From positions 1 through 64,000 of the forward strand of contig CAYTKQ010000012.1 of NCBI GenBank assembly GCA_964438705.1: a stretch of DNA of 64,000 nucleotides. Direction: 5' to 3'. Below the pieces are notes generated by a model. The model saw nothing but the letters and a program-made list of their open reading frames with translations. It did not search any database and was not told the DNA's origin. The position numbers and the translations under genes are program-made. The stretch is from Christensenella sp964438705 (GTDB lineage: Bacteria > Bacillota > Clostridia > Christensenellales > Christensenellaceae). Below, piece by piece: positions 55,499 through 63,836 of this stretch (position 1 is its first letter; every line of letters begins with the position of its first letter).

Positions 55499-55870
55499 AT
55501 GGAACATACAATCTTTTTATGGGTATTTTCTATGTTTCTGCCCGTGACGCTGATCGTTTTGGGCGCAATCATGAAAAAACATTACCCAAAGGAGCCCAAC
55601 ATGTTGATGGGGTTTCGCACAAGCCGATCGATGCTCTCACAGGAGACGTGGGACTACGCAAATTCACGCGCCGGACAGCTCATGCTTCCCGGCGGATTTG
55701 CCGCCGCGGGCGTGTGCGCGCTGTTCAATTTGCTTTTGCCGCTCAAAACGGATATAATTTTGTTGATTGATCTTATTCCGGGCTTCTTTTTTCTGTTTCT
55801 TCCCGTAGCCAGGGTGGAAAGGGAGCTGAAGGCCCGGTTTGATCGATATGGCATACCGAAGGGGGAATGA
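55499..55870 (+). CDS. SdpI-like membrane protein
   Basis: A 123-aa protein with three predicted helices (IFLWVFSMFLPVTLIVLGAI; FAAAGVCALFNLLLPL; IILLIDLIPGFFFLFLPVAR). GFRTSRSMLSQETWDYANSRAG matches the SdpI/DUF1648-associated pattern (G.RT..s...W..AN..). SdpI proteins give immunity to the SdpC toxin, but many relatives have no known role. ATG 55499 has AGGAAG upstream. Overlaps the next gene by 4 nt. Confidence 0.7.
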   Translation: MEHTIFLWVFSMFLPVTLIVLGAIMKKHYPKEPNMLMGFRTSRSMLSQETWDYANSRAGQLMLPGGFAAAGVCALFNLLLPLKTDIILLIDLIPGFFFLFLPVARVERELKARFDRYGIPKGE

Positions 55871-56403
55871 ATATGGAACAAGCAGTTTTTGAAACGCCGC
55901 GCATGGAGATCAGTCGGTTTACGATGGAGGATCAAGACCTTGTGAGCGTATTCTTAAAGGACCCGGAGGTCATGTATGCGTGGGAGCACGGCTTTTCGGA
56001 CGACGAAGTGAGAGAGTGGCTTGAAAAAAATATCGCGCGCTATGAAAAACATGGCTATGGATGGATGCGCGCGGATGACAAGCAGACGGGTGAAAACGTG
56101 GGGGCGGTCGGCCTGATTTATACGGAAAACATCAATGGAGAGGACGGCTGGGAACTGGCCTATATTTTGAACAAAAGGTTTTGGGGAAAGGGTTATGCGG
56201 CGGAGGGCGCGGCGGCTTGCGTTCAGCACGCGCTCGACGTGATCGGCGCAAAAAAAGTATTCTGCCAGATGCGTGTGACAAACGACAGTTCGCGTGCAGT
56301 GGCGGAAAAGATCGGCATGAAGTTTGCCGGAACATACGACAGGGCATACGACGGTAAAGTAATGCCGCATCACATCTATGTGGAGGAACGGGAACTGGGT
56401 TAA
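55867..56403 (+). CDS. GNAT-family N-acetyltransferase
   Basis: A 178-aa acetyltransferase of the RimJ/RimL type: ETPRMEISRFTMEDQDLVS, GWELAYILNKRFWGKGYAAEGAAA (acetyl-CoA loop), VTNDSSRAVAEKIGMKFAGT. Substrate unknown. Start at the ATGA overlap or at the ATG 6 nt later; both are plausible. Confidence 0.88.
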   Translation: MNMEQAVFETPRMEISRFTMEDQDLVSVFLKDPEVMYAWEHGFSDDEVREWLEKNIARYEKHGYGWMRADDKQTGENVGAVGLIYTENINGEDGWELAYILNKRFWGKGYAAEGAAACVQHALDVIGAKKVFCQMRVTNDSSRAVAEKIGMKFAGTYDRAYDGKVMPHHIYVEERELG

Positions 56404-56428
56404 ACGCTATGGTAACGGGAGGAAATGA

Positions 56429-57019
56429 ATGATGCAACTGGCGGGAAGAACAGCACAATGGCTCAACATGCCACATCAGGCGACGATCACGGACAAAAAA
56501 GTCGTGATACACGCGGAGGCCGGAACGGATCTCTGGCAAAACACCTATTACAACTTTACGCATAACAGGGGGCATGCGCTTCTCATTGACGCAGACGAGG
56601 AGTTTTCCTTTTGCATAAAAGCATTTCGGGACGGGAAAAGCCTCTATGACCAGTGCGGCATACTGATCTATCTGGATGAAAAAAACTGGGCAAAGGTGTG
56701 TACGGAATATGAGGAGGATGGCGACCAAAAGCTCGGAAGTGTGGTGACGCGCCGTGGCTTTTCGGATTGGGCCACCACGGATATCCCAAACGATATCGAC
56801 ACGATGTACTACCGGTTAAGCCGCATGGATGAAAGCTTTTTGTTTGAGTTTTCCTACGACGGAGCGGACTATAAGCAGATGCGCATTTTTCACCTGCGCT
56901 GCAAAAACGCGGTGCCGCGCGTGGGCGTGTTCGCATGCTGTCCGTCGGGCGACGGGTTTAAGGCGGAATTTACGCAGATGGAGCTGACGGCCTCCGTTTG
57001 GAAGCCATATAAGGGATAA
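56429..57019 (+). CDS. DUF1349 family protein
   Basis: A 196-aa protein of the concanavalin-like DUF1349 group: DLWQNTYYNFTHNRGHALL, CGILIYLDEKNWAKVCTEYE, RRGFSDWATTDIP, VGVFACCPSGDGFKAEFT. These are all-beta and lack known catalysis. Behind GGGAGG and 25 nt after the acetyltransferase gene. Confidence 0.8.
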   Translation: MMQLAGRTAQWLNMPHQATITDKKVVIHAEAGTDLWQNTYYNFTHNRGHALLIDADEEFSFCIKAFRDGKSLYDQCGILIYLDEKNWAKVCTEYEEDGDQKLGSVVTRRGFSDWATTDIPNDIDTMYYRLSRMDESFLFEFSYDGADYKQMRIFHLRCKNAVPRVGVFACCPSGDGFKAEFTQMELTASVWKPYKG

Positions 57020-57023
57020 ATTT

Positions 57024-57722
57024 ATGTCTGAATTTACACAAAAGTTGAGCGCGTTGCTGGAAGAAGGCGGAATTGCCGCAGATGAACGCGCGATCACACA
57101 GATGGAAACCTATTACAACGAGCTTGTGGAGACGAACCGCAAATACAACCTGACATCGGTTACAGAGCCCGAGGAGGCCGCGCTGAAGCATTTTTTTGAC
57201 AGTGCCGTGCCCTGCTCCCTGCTTCCGAAGGGAAGCCGCGTAGTCGATGTGGGCAGCGGCGCGGGATTTCCGATCATACCGCTTAAAATTTTGCGGAGCG
57301 ACATCGTTGCGAGCGCAGTGGAATCGTCGCAGAAGAAGTGTGCGTTTATTGAAAACGCGTCGCGCGATGCGGGCGTGGATGTAAAGGTGCTGCATGTGCG
57401 TGCGGAAGAGCTCGCCGCAGGAAAGCCGAGGGAGAGCTACGATGTGTGCGTGTCGCGCGCGGTGGCACAGCTGCGCGTGCTCGCGGAGCTGTGTGCGCCG
57501 CTCGTGCGTCCGGGCGGCCTGTTTTTGGCATACAAGGGAGCCTACGAGCAGGAGCTCCAAGAGGCGCAAGGAGCGCTCAAGGCGCTGAACCTCTGCCTGC
57601 GGGATGTTTTGAAGATGCCGCAAAAAGACTATGCGCATCACGTGCTGGTGTTTGAGAAGCAGGGGCCGGTGTCGGCAAAATACCCGCGACGCTATGCGCA
57701 AATCGTGAAATCTCCGCTCTGA
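57024..57722 (+). CDS. rsmG: 16S rRNA (guanine527-N7)-methyltransferase
   Basis: A 232-aa SAM-dependent methyltransferase. YNLTSVTEPEEAALKHFFDS and VVDVGSGAGFPIIPLKI (SAM site) are family-typical; SRAVAQLRVLAEL follows. Starts 4 nt after the previous gene. Belongs to the mnmE-mnmG-rsmG-parA-parB order of Bacillota, here split by extra genes and repeats. Confidence 0.96.
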   Translation: MSEFTQKLSALLEEGGIAADERAITQMETYYNELVETNRKYNLTSVTEPEEAALKHFFDSAVPCSLLPKGSRVVDVGSGAGFPIIPLKILRSDIVASAVESSQKKCAFIENASRDAGVDVKVLHVRAEELAAGKPRESYDVCVSRAVAQLRVLAELCAPLVRPGGLFLAYKGAYEQELQEAQGALKALNLCLRDVLKMPQKDYAHHVLVFEKQGPVSAKYPRRYAQIVKSPL

Positions 57723-57767
57723 GCATGGATCGTCCACACTCAATTCACAATCGTGCGGTAGAATGGG

Positions 57768-58248
57768 TATGTGATTTTAAACAGCTCAAGCCTCGTTGCA
57801 AGCACCGACTGCCAAGATGTGAATGAAGGCAGTACAGTCGCAACGGAGTTCAGCCTAGGCGCTCTGAGATGCAAGCATCGAAGCGACGGATCGGCGGGGC
57901 CGCCAGTGGTCATTTATCCTGTGCTCAAACAGGTAATTGCTTCGCAATTAAACTGCGCCATGACAAACGACACACTGCCGACCCTGATGTGCCGGGGTGC
58001 GTAGCCTGTTGCAAGATGCCGACGGACGGGGCCTTGTGCAGGGCGCTTAGAGATTTATTTCTCACTGACGCGCCCGGAACACGGAGCGGCGGCTCTGATG
58101 CTTTGGCTTTGCTTTTGCGAAACCCACGCCGCGTCCCCGGGAGGTCGGCGCTTGCAACAGGCTTTCACTAGGGTTAGCGGGATGCAAATTCCCGACTGGC
58201 GTGCAGATGTACAGCGCCCCGCCGATTCGCAGTTTAAAATCACACATA
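57768..58248. repeat. Modular repeat R5 (full length)
   Basis: 481 bp, TATGTGATTTT on the left and AAAATCACACATA on the right (two extra bases). Opposite orientation to R3. It contains the shared modules TGGTCATTTATCC..., TTGCAAGATGCCGACGGACG and CGTCCCCGGGAGGTCGGCGC. Confidence 0.85.
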
Positions 58249-58272
58249 AAAAACAACAAAGAGGGTATTCCA

Positions 58273-58665
58273 ATGAACCGGTTTCGGAGTTTTATGGCAG
58301 GGCGGCACGGCGGCGATCAATTCGGCATGTTTTTGCTGGTGTTTTCCATCGTGCTGTGCATCGTCTTTATGTTCGTACCCCTGCCCTTTGTGGGGTGGAT
58401 CAGCTGGGTGCCCCTCATATTCGCGATCTATCGCATGTTTTCCAGACAGAACGAAAAGAGGCAACAGGAAAACTACGCCTTCCTGCGCAAATGGGGCGCT
58501 GTGCGCACATGGTGGTGGAATCTCAAGAACCGCGTGAAGGAAAGCAAGACTCACCGCTATTTCAAATGCCCGCAATGCGGCCAAACGCTTCGCGTGCCAA
58601 AGGGCAAGGGGAAAATCAGCATCACCTGCGCAAAATGCGGAAACAAATTTACGAAAAAGACGTAA
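58273..58665 (+). CDS. Small membrane protein with C-terminal zinc ribbon
   Basis: A 130-aa protein: two helices (FGMFLLVFSIVLCIVFMFV and VGWISWVPLIFAIYRMF), a basic middle, then CPQCG ... CAKCG, a four-Cys zinc ribbon. ATG 58273 follows GAGGG. Unknown function; standing alone between repeat R5 and parA. Confidence 0.8.
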   Translation: MNRFRSFMAGRHGGDQFGMFLLVFSIVLCIVFMFVPLPFVGWISWVPLIFAIYRMFSRQNEKRQQENYAFLRKWGAVRTWWWNLKNRVKESKTHRYFKCPQCGQTLRVPKGKGKISITCAKCGNKFTKKT

Positions 58666-58770
58666 GTGCGTCATAAAAGCGGCGACGCGTGTACCGTTAC
58701 GATTGGCGAAAAAGAGCTTGTTGAAGTGCGATATATCTACACCGCCCAATAAAAAATGCAGAGAAACGGT

Positions 58771-58805
58771 GCGGCGGCACAATATATGGTGTCGCCGTAT
58801 TTTTG
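58771..58805 (+). terminator. Rho-independent terminator
   Basis: GCGGCGGCAC, loop AATATAT, GGTGTCGCCGT, then ATTTTT. It lies about 100 bp after the zinc-ribbon gene. Confidence 0.7.
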
Positions 58806-58900
58806 TGGCACAACGGCGCGCAAACGGAACTTTTCATCCGCGTCGTTTTCCGCTATAATAGAAACATTGGTAACACAATTCCGAAGAGGAGTGAAAGAGT

Positions 58901-59668
58901 TTGGGGAAGATCATTGCAATCGCAAATCAGAAGGGCGGCGTCGGGAAGACGACGACCACCATCAATTTGAGCGCGTGTCTCGCGGCGAAGGGAAAGCGTG
59001 TCCTGCTCATCGACATCGACCCGCAGGGCAACAGCACGAGCGGCCTCGGAATCGAGCGCACAGGGCTTAAAAACTCGTCGTACGACGTAATCGTGTCCCG
59101 CATATCGGCGGTGGAGGCAATTCGTCCGACCATGATGCAGACGCTCGACATCATGCCCGCAAACATCGACCTTGTGGGCGCGGAGGTAGAGCTTGTACCC
59201 ATGATGGCGCGTGAAACCATTTTGAAGCGTGCGCTTGGGGAAATCAAAGACGTTTACGATTATATTTTTATGGACTGCCCGCCGTCTCTTGGGCTCATCA
59301 CCCTAAACGCGCTGACCGCGGCGGACAAGATTCTCGTGCCTATTCAATGTGAATACTACGCGCTTGAGGGGCTGACGCAGCTGATGAGCACCGTGAAGCT
59401 TGTGCGGCAGAGCCTCAATCCCGCACTTGAGGTGGAGGGCGTCGTGCTTACCATGTTTGACGGACGCACCAACCTTTCCATTCAGGTGGTGGAGGAAGTG
59501 AAGCGGTTTTTCAAAAACAAGGTGTATGAAACGGTGATCCCGCGCAACGTGCGGCTGGGCGAAGCGCCGAGCTATGGCTTGCCCATCATTTTATACGATG
59601 AACGATGCCTTGGAACAGAGGCGTATAACGAGCTGGCGACGGAATTTCTGAAAAACGATACGAAATAA
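58901..59668 (+). CDS. parA: Chromosome partitioning ATPase ParA/Soj
   Basis: A 255-aa ATPase. Deviant Walker A KGGVGKTTTTINLSACLA, IDIDPQGNSTSGLG and MDCPPSLGLITLNAL. TTG start at 58901, GAGGAG upstream. Works with ParB and the parS sites in origin segregation. A possible -10 TATAAT sits at 58854. Confidence 0.95.
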   Translation: MGKIIAIANQKGGVGKTTTTINLSACLAAKGKRVLLIDIDPQGNSTSGLGIERTGLKNSSYDVIVSRISAVEAIRPTMMQTLDIMPANIDLVGAEVELVPMMARETILKRALGEIKDVYDYIFMDCPPSLGLITLNALTAADKILVPIQCEYYALEGLTQLMSTVKLVRQSLNPALEVEGVVLTMFDGRTNLSIQVVEEVKRFFKNKVYETVIPRNVRLGEAPSYGLPIILYDERCLGTEAYNELATEFLKNDTK

Positions 59669-59680
59669 GAGGGATATGGA

Positions 59681-60532
59681 ATGAAACGCGGACTGGGAAA
59701 GGGCCTCGGCGCGCTGATGGCGGATGCGGCGACGGAAACGATCGAAAAAGAAGGGGCAAATGAAATCGATATTTTTCTGCTGGACAACGACACGAACCAG
59801 CCGAGAAAAAAATTTGACGAGGCCAAATTAAAGGAGCTTGCGCAGTCCATCAAGGTGCACGGCATTATGCAGCCCATCATCGTGTATAAAAACGAGGGCC
59901 GCTACACCATCATCGCGGGGGAACGGCGGTTTCGCGCCGCAAAGCTCGCGGGGCTTTCCAAGGTGCCCGTCATCGTGCGGGAGCTCAACAAGCGTCAAAT
60001 TTTAGAGCTTTCCCTCATCGAGAACATTCAGCGCGAGGACCTGAACCCAATCGAACAGGCCGCGGCGCTCGAGCAGCTGATGCGGGATTATGATTTGAAG
60101 CAGGAGGAGGTCGCGACGCGCGTGGGCAAAAGCCGCAGCGCCATCGCCAACCTGCTGCGCCTGCTCGCCCTGCCGGAGGGCGTGAAAAAGCATGTGATCG
60201 CGGGCAACCTGTCCGCCGGACACGCGCGCTGTCTGCTGCCCATGGAGGACAGCAAAAAGATTGCCGAGGGCGCGAAATACATCATAGACAACGATCTTTC
60301 CGTGCGCGAGGCAGAGGCGCTGGTGAAGCAGTGGATGAACCCCGCCGCACCCAAAAAGGCGAAAAAGAAGCCTTCGCTGCCTGCGGAGATGCGCGACGCG
60401 CAGGACGAGCTGTGCCGCGCGCTTGCGACCAAGGTGCAGATCAAGGGTACGGGTGCAAAAGGAAAAATCACCATCGACTACTATACCGCCGATCAGCTCG
60501 AGGAGCTGTACGAGTTTTTGAAGCGGGCATAA
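59681..60532 (+). CDS. parB: Chromosome partitioning protein ParB/Spo0J
   Basis: A 283-aa CTPase/DNA-binding protein: DTNQPRKKFDEAKLKELAQS, box GERRFRAAKLAGLSKVPV, ENIQREDLNPIEQAAAL, helix-turn-helix VATRVGKSRSAIANLLRLL. It should spread from the parS sites at 54275 and 55468. 12 nt after parA. Confidence 0.95.
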   Translation: MKRGLGKGLGALMADAATETIEKEGANEIDIFLLDNDTNQPRKKFDEAKLKELAQSIKVHGIMQPIIVYKNEGRYTIIAGERRFRAAKLAGLSKVPVIVRELNKRQILELSLIENIQREDLNPIEQAAALEQLMRDYDLKQEEVATRVGKSRSAIANLLRLLALPEGVKKHVIAGNLSAGHARCLLPMEDSKKIAEGAKYIIDNDLSVREAEALVKQWMNPAAPKKAKKKPSLPAEMRDAQDELCRALATKVQIKGTGAKGKITIDYYTADQLEELYEFLKRA

Positions 60533-60582
60533 GCAGAGCCGGAAAACGTGATGCTGCCACAGGCTTTTGCCGTTTAAAATCA

Positions 60583-60964
60583 TATGTGATTTTGAACGGG
60601 CGGATCAGCGGGGTGCTATGCATCAGCACGCCCGTCGGGAATTTGCATCCCGCTAACCCAACCAACGCGCGGCGGGGCCGCCAGCGGTCATTTATCCCAT
60701 GCTCAAACAGGTAATTGCTTCGCAATTAAACTGCGCGTGGGACAAACGACACGCTGCCGACCCTAATATACCGGGGTGCGCAGCCTGTTGCAAGATGCCG
60801 ACGGACGGGGCCTTGTGCAGGGCGCCTAGAGATTTATTTCTCTCTGACGCGCCCGGAACACGGAGCGGCGGCTCTGATGCTTTGGCCTTGCTTTTGCGAA
60901 ACCGACGCCGCGTCCCCGGGAGGTCGGCGCTTGCAACTAGGCTTTCACTGGATACAATCACATA
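60583..60964. repeat. Modular repeat R6 (rearranged)
   Basis: 382 bp, TATGTGATTTT on the left and ACAATCACATA on the right. The left part follows R3's left end; the rest follows R5, so the copy joins modules from both orientations. Just outside the left end stands AAAATCAT, forming a back-to-back AAAATCATATGTGATTTT. Confidence 0.8.
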
Positions 60965-61023
60965 AAAATCGCCGCAGGAAAAGCAAAACGCTTTTCCTGT
61001 TTTTTGTTTGTGCAAAAATACGG

Positions 61024-61076
61024 TTGACAAAAAAGCAAATCAACGCTATATTGTATATATAGTATATATACAATAT
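61024..61076 (+). promoter_or_regulatory. GntR operon promoter with palindromic operator
   Basis: TTGACA (61024-61029), 17-bp spacer, TATATT (61047-61052). A perfect inverted repeat, ATATTGTATATATA, G, TATATATACAATAT, spans 61048-61076 and overlaps the -10. Binding by the GntR protein encoded next would block RNA polymerase: autorepression. Confidence 0.85.
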
Positions 61077-61096
61077 TAAATTGGAGGATTGGATGA

Positions 61097-61471
61097 GTGG
61101 ATATCATCATCAGCAACTCCAGCGGAAAGCCGATCTATGAACAGATCACCTCGCAGATCAAAAACATGATTCTTGCGGGAGTGCTCAAGGAGGGGGACGC
61201 CCTTCCATCCATGCGGCTGCTGGCAAAGGAACTCAGGATCAGCGTCATCACAACAAAGCGCGCGTACGACGATCTGGAGCGCGACGGGTTCATCGAGAGC
61301 TTTACGGGCAAGGGCAGCTTTGTCGCAAAAAAGAACGTGGAATTCGTGCGCGAGGAACAGCTCAGGATCGCGGAGGAGCATTTAAAGCACGCGGTGGATA
61401 CGGCGAAGAGCAGCGGCATCAGCCTCGATGAGCTTCGCGCGATTTTGACGGTGCTCTATGACGAACACTAG
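61097..61471 (+). CDS. GntR-family regulator, YtrA type
   Basis: A 124-aa regulator: residues 5-75 are the winged helix (PIYEQITSQIKNMILAG, LPSMRLLAKELRISVITTKR, YDDLERDGFIESFTGKGSFV), and a short helical tail replaces the large effector domain of other GntR groups. GTG start behind GGAGG. YtrA regulators usually repress the ABC operon they head, as here. Confidence 0.92.
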   Translation: MDIIISNSSGKPIYEQITSQIKNMILAGVLKEGDALPSMRLLAKELRISVITTKRAYDDLERDGFIESFTGKGSFVAKKNVEFVREEQLRIAEEHLKHAVDTAKSSGISLDELRAILTVLYDEH

Positions 61472-61495
61472 CGATCCAAAACGGAGAACAGGATT

Positions 61496-62356
61496 ATGAA
61501 CAGCATTGAACTCAAAAACGTAACAAAGCACTATCAGGATTTTAGCCTGCGCGACGTGAGCTTTTTTGTGCCGCAGGGCAGCATCATGGGGCTCATCGGC
61601 GAGAACGGCGCGGGCAAGACCACGCTCCTCAAGCTGATTTTAAACATGATCAGGCGAGACAGCGGCAGCATCGCGCTGTTTTCGAAGGACAATATAACGT
61701 GTGAGCAGGAAGCAAAAGCGCAGATCGGCGTGGTACTCGACAAAACCTGCTTCAACGAAGCGCTTCGCTCAAAGGACGTGAAGGCGATCATGCGCGGGGT
61801 GTTCGGCGCCCGCTGGGACGACGCGCTCTTTGACCGCTATATGGAAGAATTTTCGGTGCCGCGCCAAAAAAAGATCAAGGAATTTTCCCGGGGTATGCGC
61901 ATGAAGCTTTCCATTGCGGTCGCGCTGGCGCACCGCCCCAGGCTGCTCATCCTCGACGAGGCCACGAGCGGGCTCGATCCCATCATCCGTAGCGAAATAC
62001 TGGATGTGTTTCTTGATTTCATTCAGGACGAAACGCATTCCATCCTCATTTCCTCGCACATCACGAGCGATCTGGAAAAGGTGGCGGACTATATCACATT
62101 TATCCACGACGGGCGGGTGGCGCTCAGTGAACCCACGGACAAGCTGCGCTACGAATACGGCGTGCTGAAATGCGCGCAGGAGATTTTCGACGCGCTTGAC
62201 AAAAACGATGTCGCGGGCTACCGCAAAACGGGCTTTGGATACGAGGTGCTCGTGCGCGACCGTGATGCGCTTGCGCGCAGATTTGAAGACGCGGTGATCG
62301 ACAGCGCGGCCCTCGAGGACATCATGCTCTATACGGTAAGGGGGGAACAAAAATGA
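61496..62356 (+). CDS. ABC transporter ATPase
   Basis: A 286-aa ATPase: Walker A GENGAGKTTLLK, signature FSRGMRMKLSIAVAL, Walker B LLILDEATSGLDP. C-terminal extension of 80 residues like YtrB/BcrA enzymes. Overlaps the permease gene by 4 nt (ATGA). Confidence 0.93.
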   Translation: MNSIELKNVTKHYQDFSLRDVSFFVPQGSIMGLIGENGAGKTTLLKLILNMIRRDSGSIALFSKDNITCEQEAKAQIGVVLDKTCFNEALRSKDVKAIMRGVFGARWDDALFDRYMEEFSVPRQKKIKEFSRGMRMKLSIAVALAHRPRLLILDEATSGLDPIIRSEILDVFLDFIQDETHSILISSHITSDLEKVADYITFIHDGRVALSEPTDKLRYEYGVLKCAQEIFDALDKNDVAGYRKTGFGYEVLVRDRDALARRFEDAVIDSAALEDIMLYTVRGEQK

Positions 62357-62988
62357 AGGGGTTGCTGCTCAAGGATATCATTGGAATGAAAAGCTTTTTC
62401 AAATTTTTTCTCATCATCGTAGTCGTTTGCACCGGATTTGCGATCGCCTCAAAAAACGGCGATTATTCAGCGGGCATCGCCACCAGCATCAGCATATTCA
62501 TCGGCGGCATGATGGGCTTCACCTCCTTTGCATACGATACGGCATACGGGTGGGATCAATATGTGCTCACCCTGCCTTACACAAAAAAACAGATCGTGCT
62601 CGCAAAATACGTTTTTTCCCTGCTGATCACGGGCATTGGCGCGGGCATCGGCATTGCGGCAAACCTGCTGCTCGTGGCGTTCGGCGTTTCGCAGGACGAT
62701 CCCTTTATGGTTCTTGTCATCGGGCTGCTTCTGTGCATGGTGGCAATCTTCATCAGCATCATGATTCCGCTGATGTTTCGCTTTGGTGTGGAAAAGGCGC
62801 GTATCATCGTCATCATCATCTTCATCGTTCCATTTATGCTGTTTGCGCTCCTCGGCGGGGAGAACGGAACGGATGGATACATGAAGATGCTCGAAACGCT
62901 TCTCACGTGGCTGCCCTTTGCCGCGGCTGCGGCGCTTGTGATTTCGTGGATTTGTACGGTGCGCATCTATGAAAAACAAGGAGCCTGA
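62353..62988 (+). CDS. ABC-2-type permease
   Basis: A 211-aa protein with six helices (FLIIVVVCTGFAIASKNG, ISIFIGGMMGFTSFAYDT, IIVIIIFIVPFMLFALLGG among them). YVLTLPYTKKQIVLAKYV is the coupling segment. With the ATPase it probably forms a small exporter for a peptide or envelope-active compound, controlled by the YtrA-type regulator. Confidence 0.88.
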   Translation: MKGLLLKDIIGMKSFFKFFLIIVVVCTGFAIASKNGDYSAGIATSISIFIGGMMGFTSFAYDTAYGWDQYVLTLPYTKKQIVLAKYVFSLLITGIGAGIGIAANLLLVAFGVSQDDPFMVLVIGLLLCMVAIFISIMIPLMFRFGVEKARIIVIIIFIVPFMLFALLGGENGTDGYMKMLETLLTWLPFAAAAALVISWICTVRIYEKQGA

Positions 62989-63002
62989 GGGACGGGCACA
63001 AA

Positions 63003-63041
63003 CAAAGAGGCGTTGCGCTTTCGCAATGCCTCTTTGCTTTT
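63003..63041. terminator. Bidirectional terminator
   Basis: CAAAGAGGCGTTGCG, loop CTTT, CGCAATGCCTCTTTG, then CTTTTAT. The 15-bp stem has one G-T pair. Serves both the ABC operon and the convergent CvpA-like gene. Confidence 0.9.
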
Positions 63042-63050
63042 ATAAGACCG

Positions 63051-63755
63051 CTATATCATCCCGGATATTCCGTTTAGCAGGAAGTTGGAGTGGTAAAAGA
63101 AATCCGCCATCGGCGATCCGCTGATCAGCGGGGAGATAAATTCCGCAGGAAGGGCGATCATGACGACGGGAATGACCATAAACAGTGCAAACATCCCCAA
63201 AAACCCGCGCAGCACGCCCACCGCGCCGCCTGCGCACGAATCGAACCTGCGCAGCACCGGAAGCGGGGAAGCATAGTTGACCGCGTTCACAAGCAGCGAA
63301 ATCACGATACGCGCAATGAGATAGATCACCAAAAACGAAAAGATGTTGACCACGACGTTCGTGGTGGTGTATCCAAAATATTCGGCTACGGTGTGATATC
63401 CCTGCGATTCGAACACCTGATTCGTCATGTTTTGCGTGACAAGCTGGTCGAACGGAAAGGGCATCTTCGCATCCGTCACGATCTTGCCGATCTGGTCTGC
63501 GGAAAGGGAGGTGACGGCAAGGTTGCCGCTTTCCTTGAGCTGGTCGATGCCGCCGGAAAAGGAGAGCAGAAACTTGTAAAACGAGCCCTCCGCAATGGCA
63601 CGGGACATCAGGGGCGAAAACAAAAAGCCCACAAGCCATGAAATGGCCATGCCCACCGTGTTTGCGACCGAGATGAGAAAGCCCTTGTAAAAGCCCTGCA
63701 AAATATAGATCGCGATCAGAAACAATATGATCCAGTTGAGATTGATGATATCCAA
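63051..63755 (-). CDS. CvpA-family membrane protein
   Basis: A 234-aa protein, four predicted helices. NWIILFLIAIYILQGFYKGF is the characteristic CvpA start; the end holds CAGGAVGVLRGFLGMFALFM. CvpA proteins are linked to colicin V production and envelope stress, with no known biochemical role. TTG at 63755 is chosen because TTTGGAGG lies 8 nt ahead; a TTG 15 nt earlier falls in that site. Confidence 0.8.
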   Translation of the reverse strand: MDIINLNWIILFLIAIYILQGFYKGFLISVANTVGMAISWLVGFLFSPLMSRAIAEGSFYKFLLSFSGGIDQLKESGNLAVTSLSADQIGKIVTDAKMPFPFDQLVTQNMTNQVFESQGYHTVAEYFGYTTTNVVVNIFSFLVIYLIARIVISLLVNAVNYASPLPVLRRFDSCAGGAVGVLRGFLGMFALFMVIPVVMIALPAEFISPLISGSPMADFFYHSNFLLNGISGMI

Positions 63756-63836
63756 ATACCGTTCCTCCAAAAGGGACGCGCCTCAGACGTTCCCGGATTT
63801 ATTGATTTGCCTGATTGCATGCTCACCGCTCATGCG

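Noticed and set aside
52307..60964. CRISPR array as an explanation of the repeats
   Set aside because: Units are hundreds of bases long, few, and separated by genes, with no short regular spacers and no cas genes.
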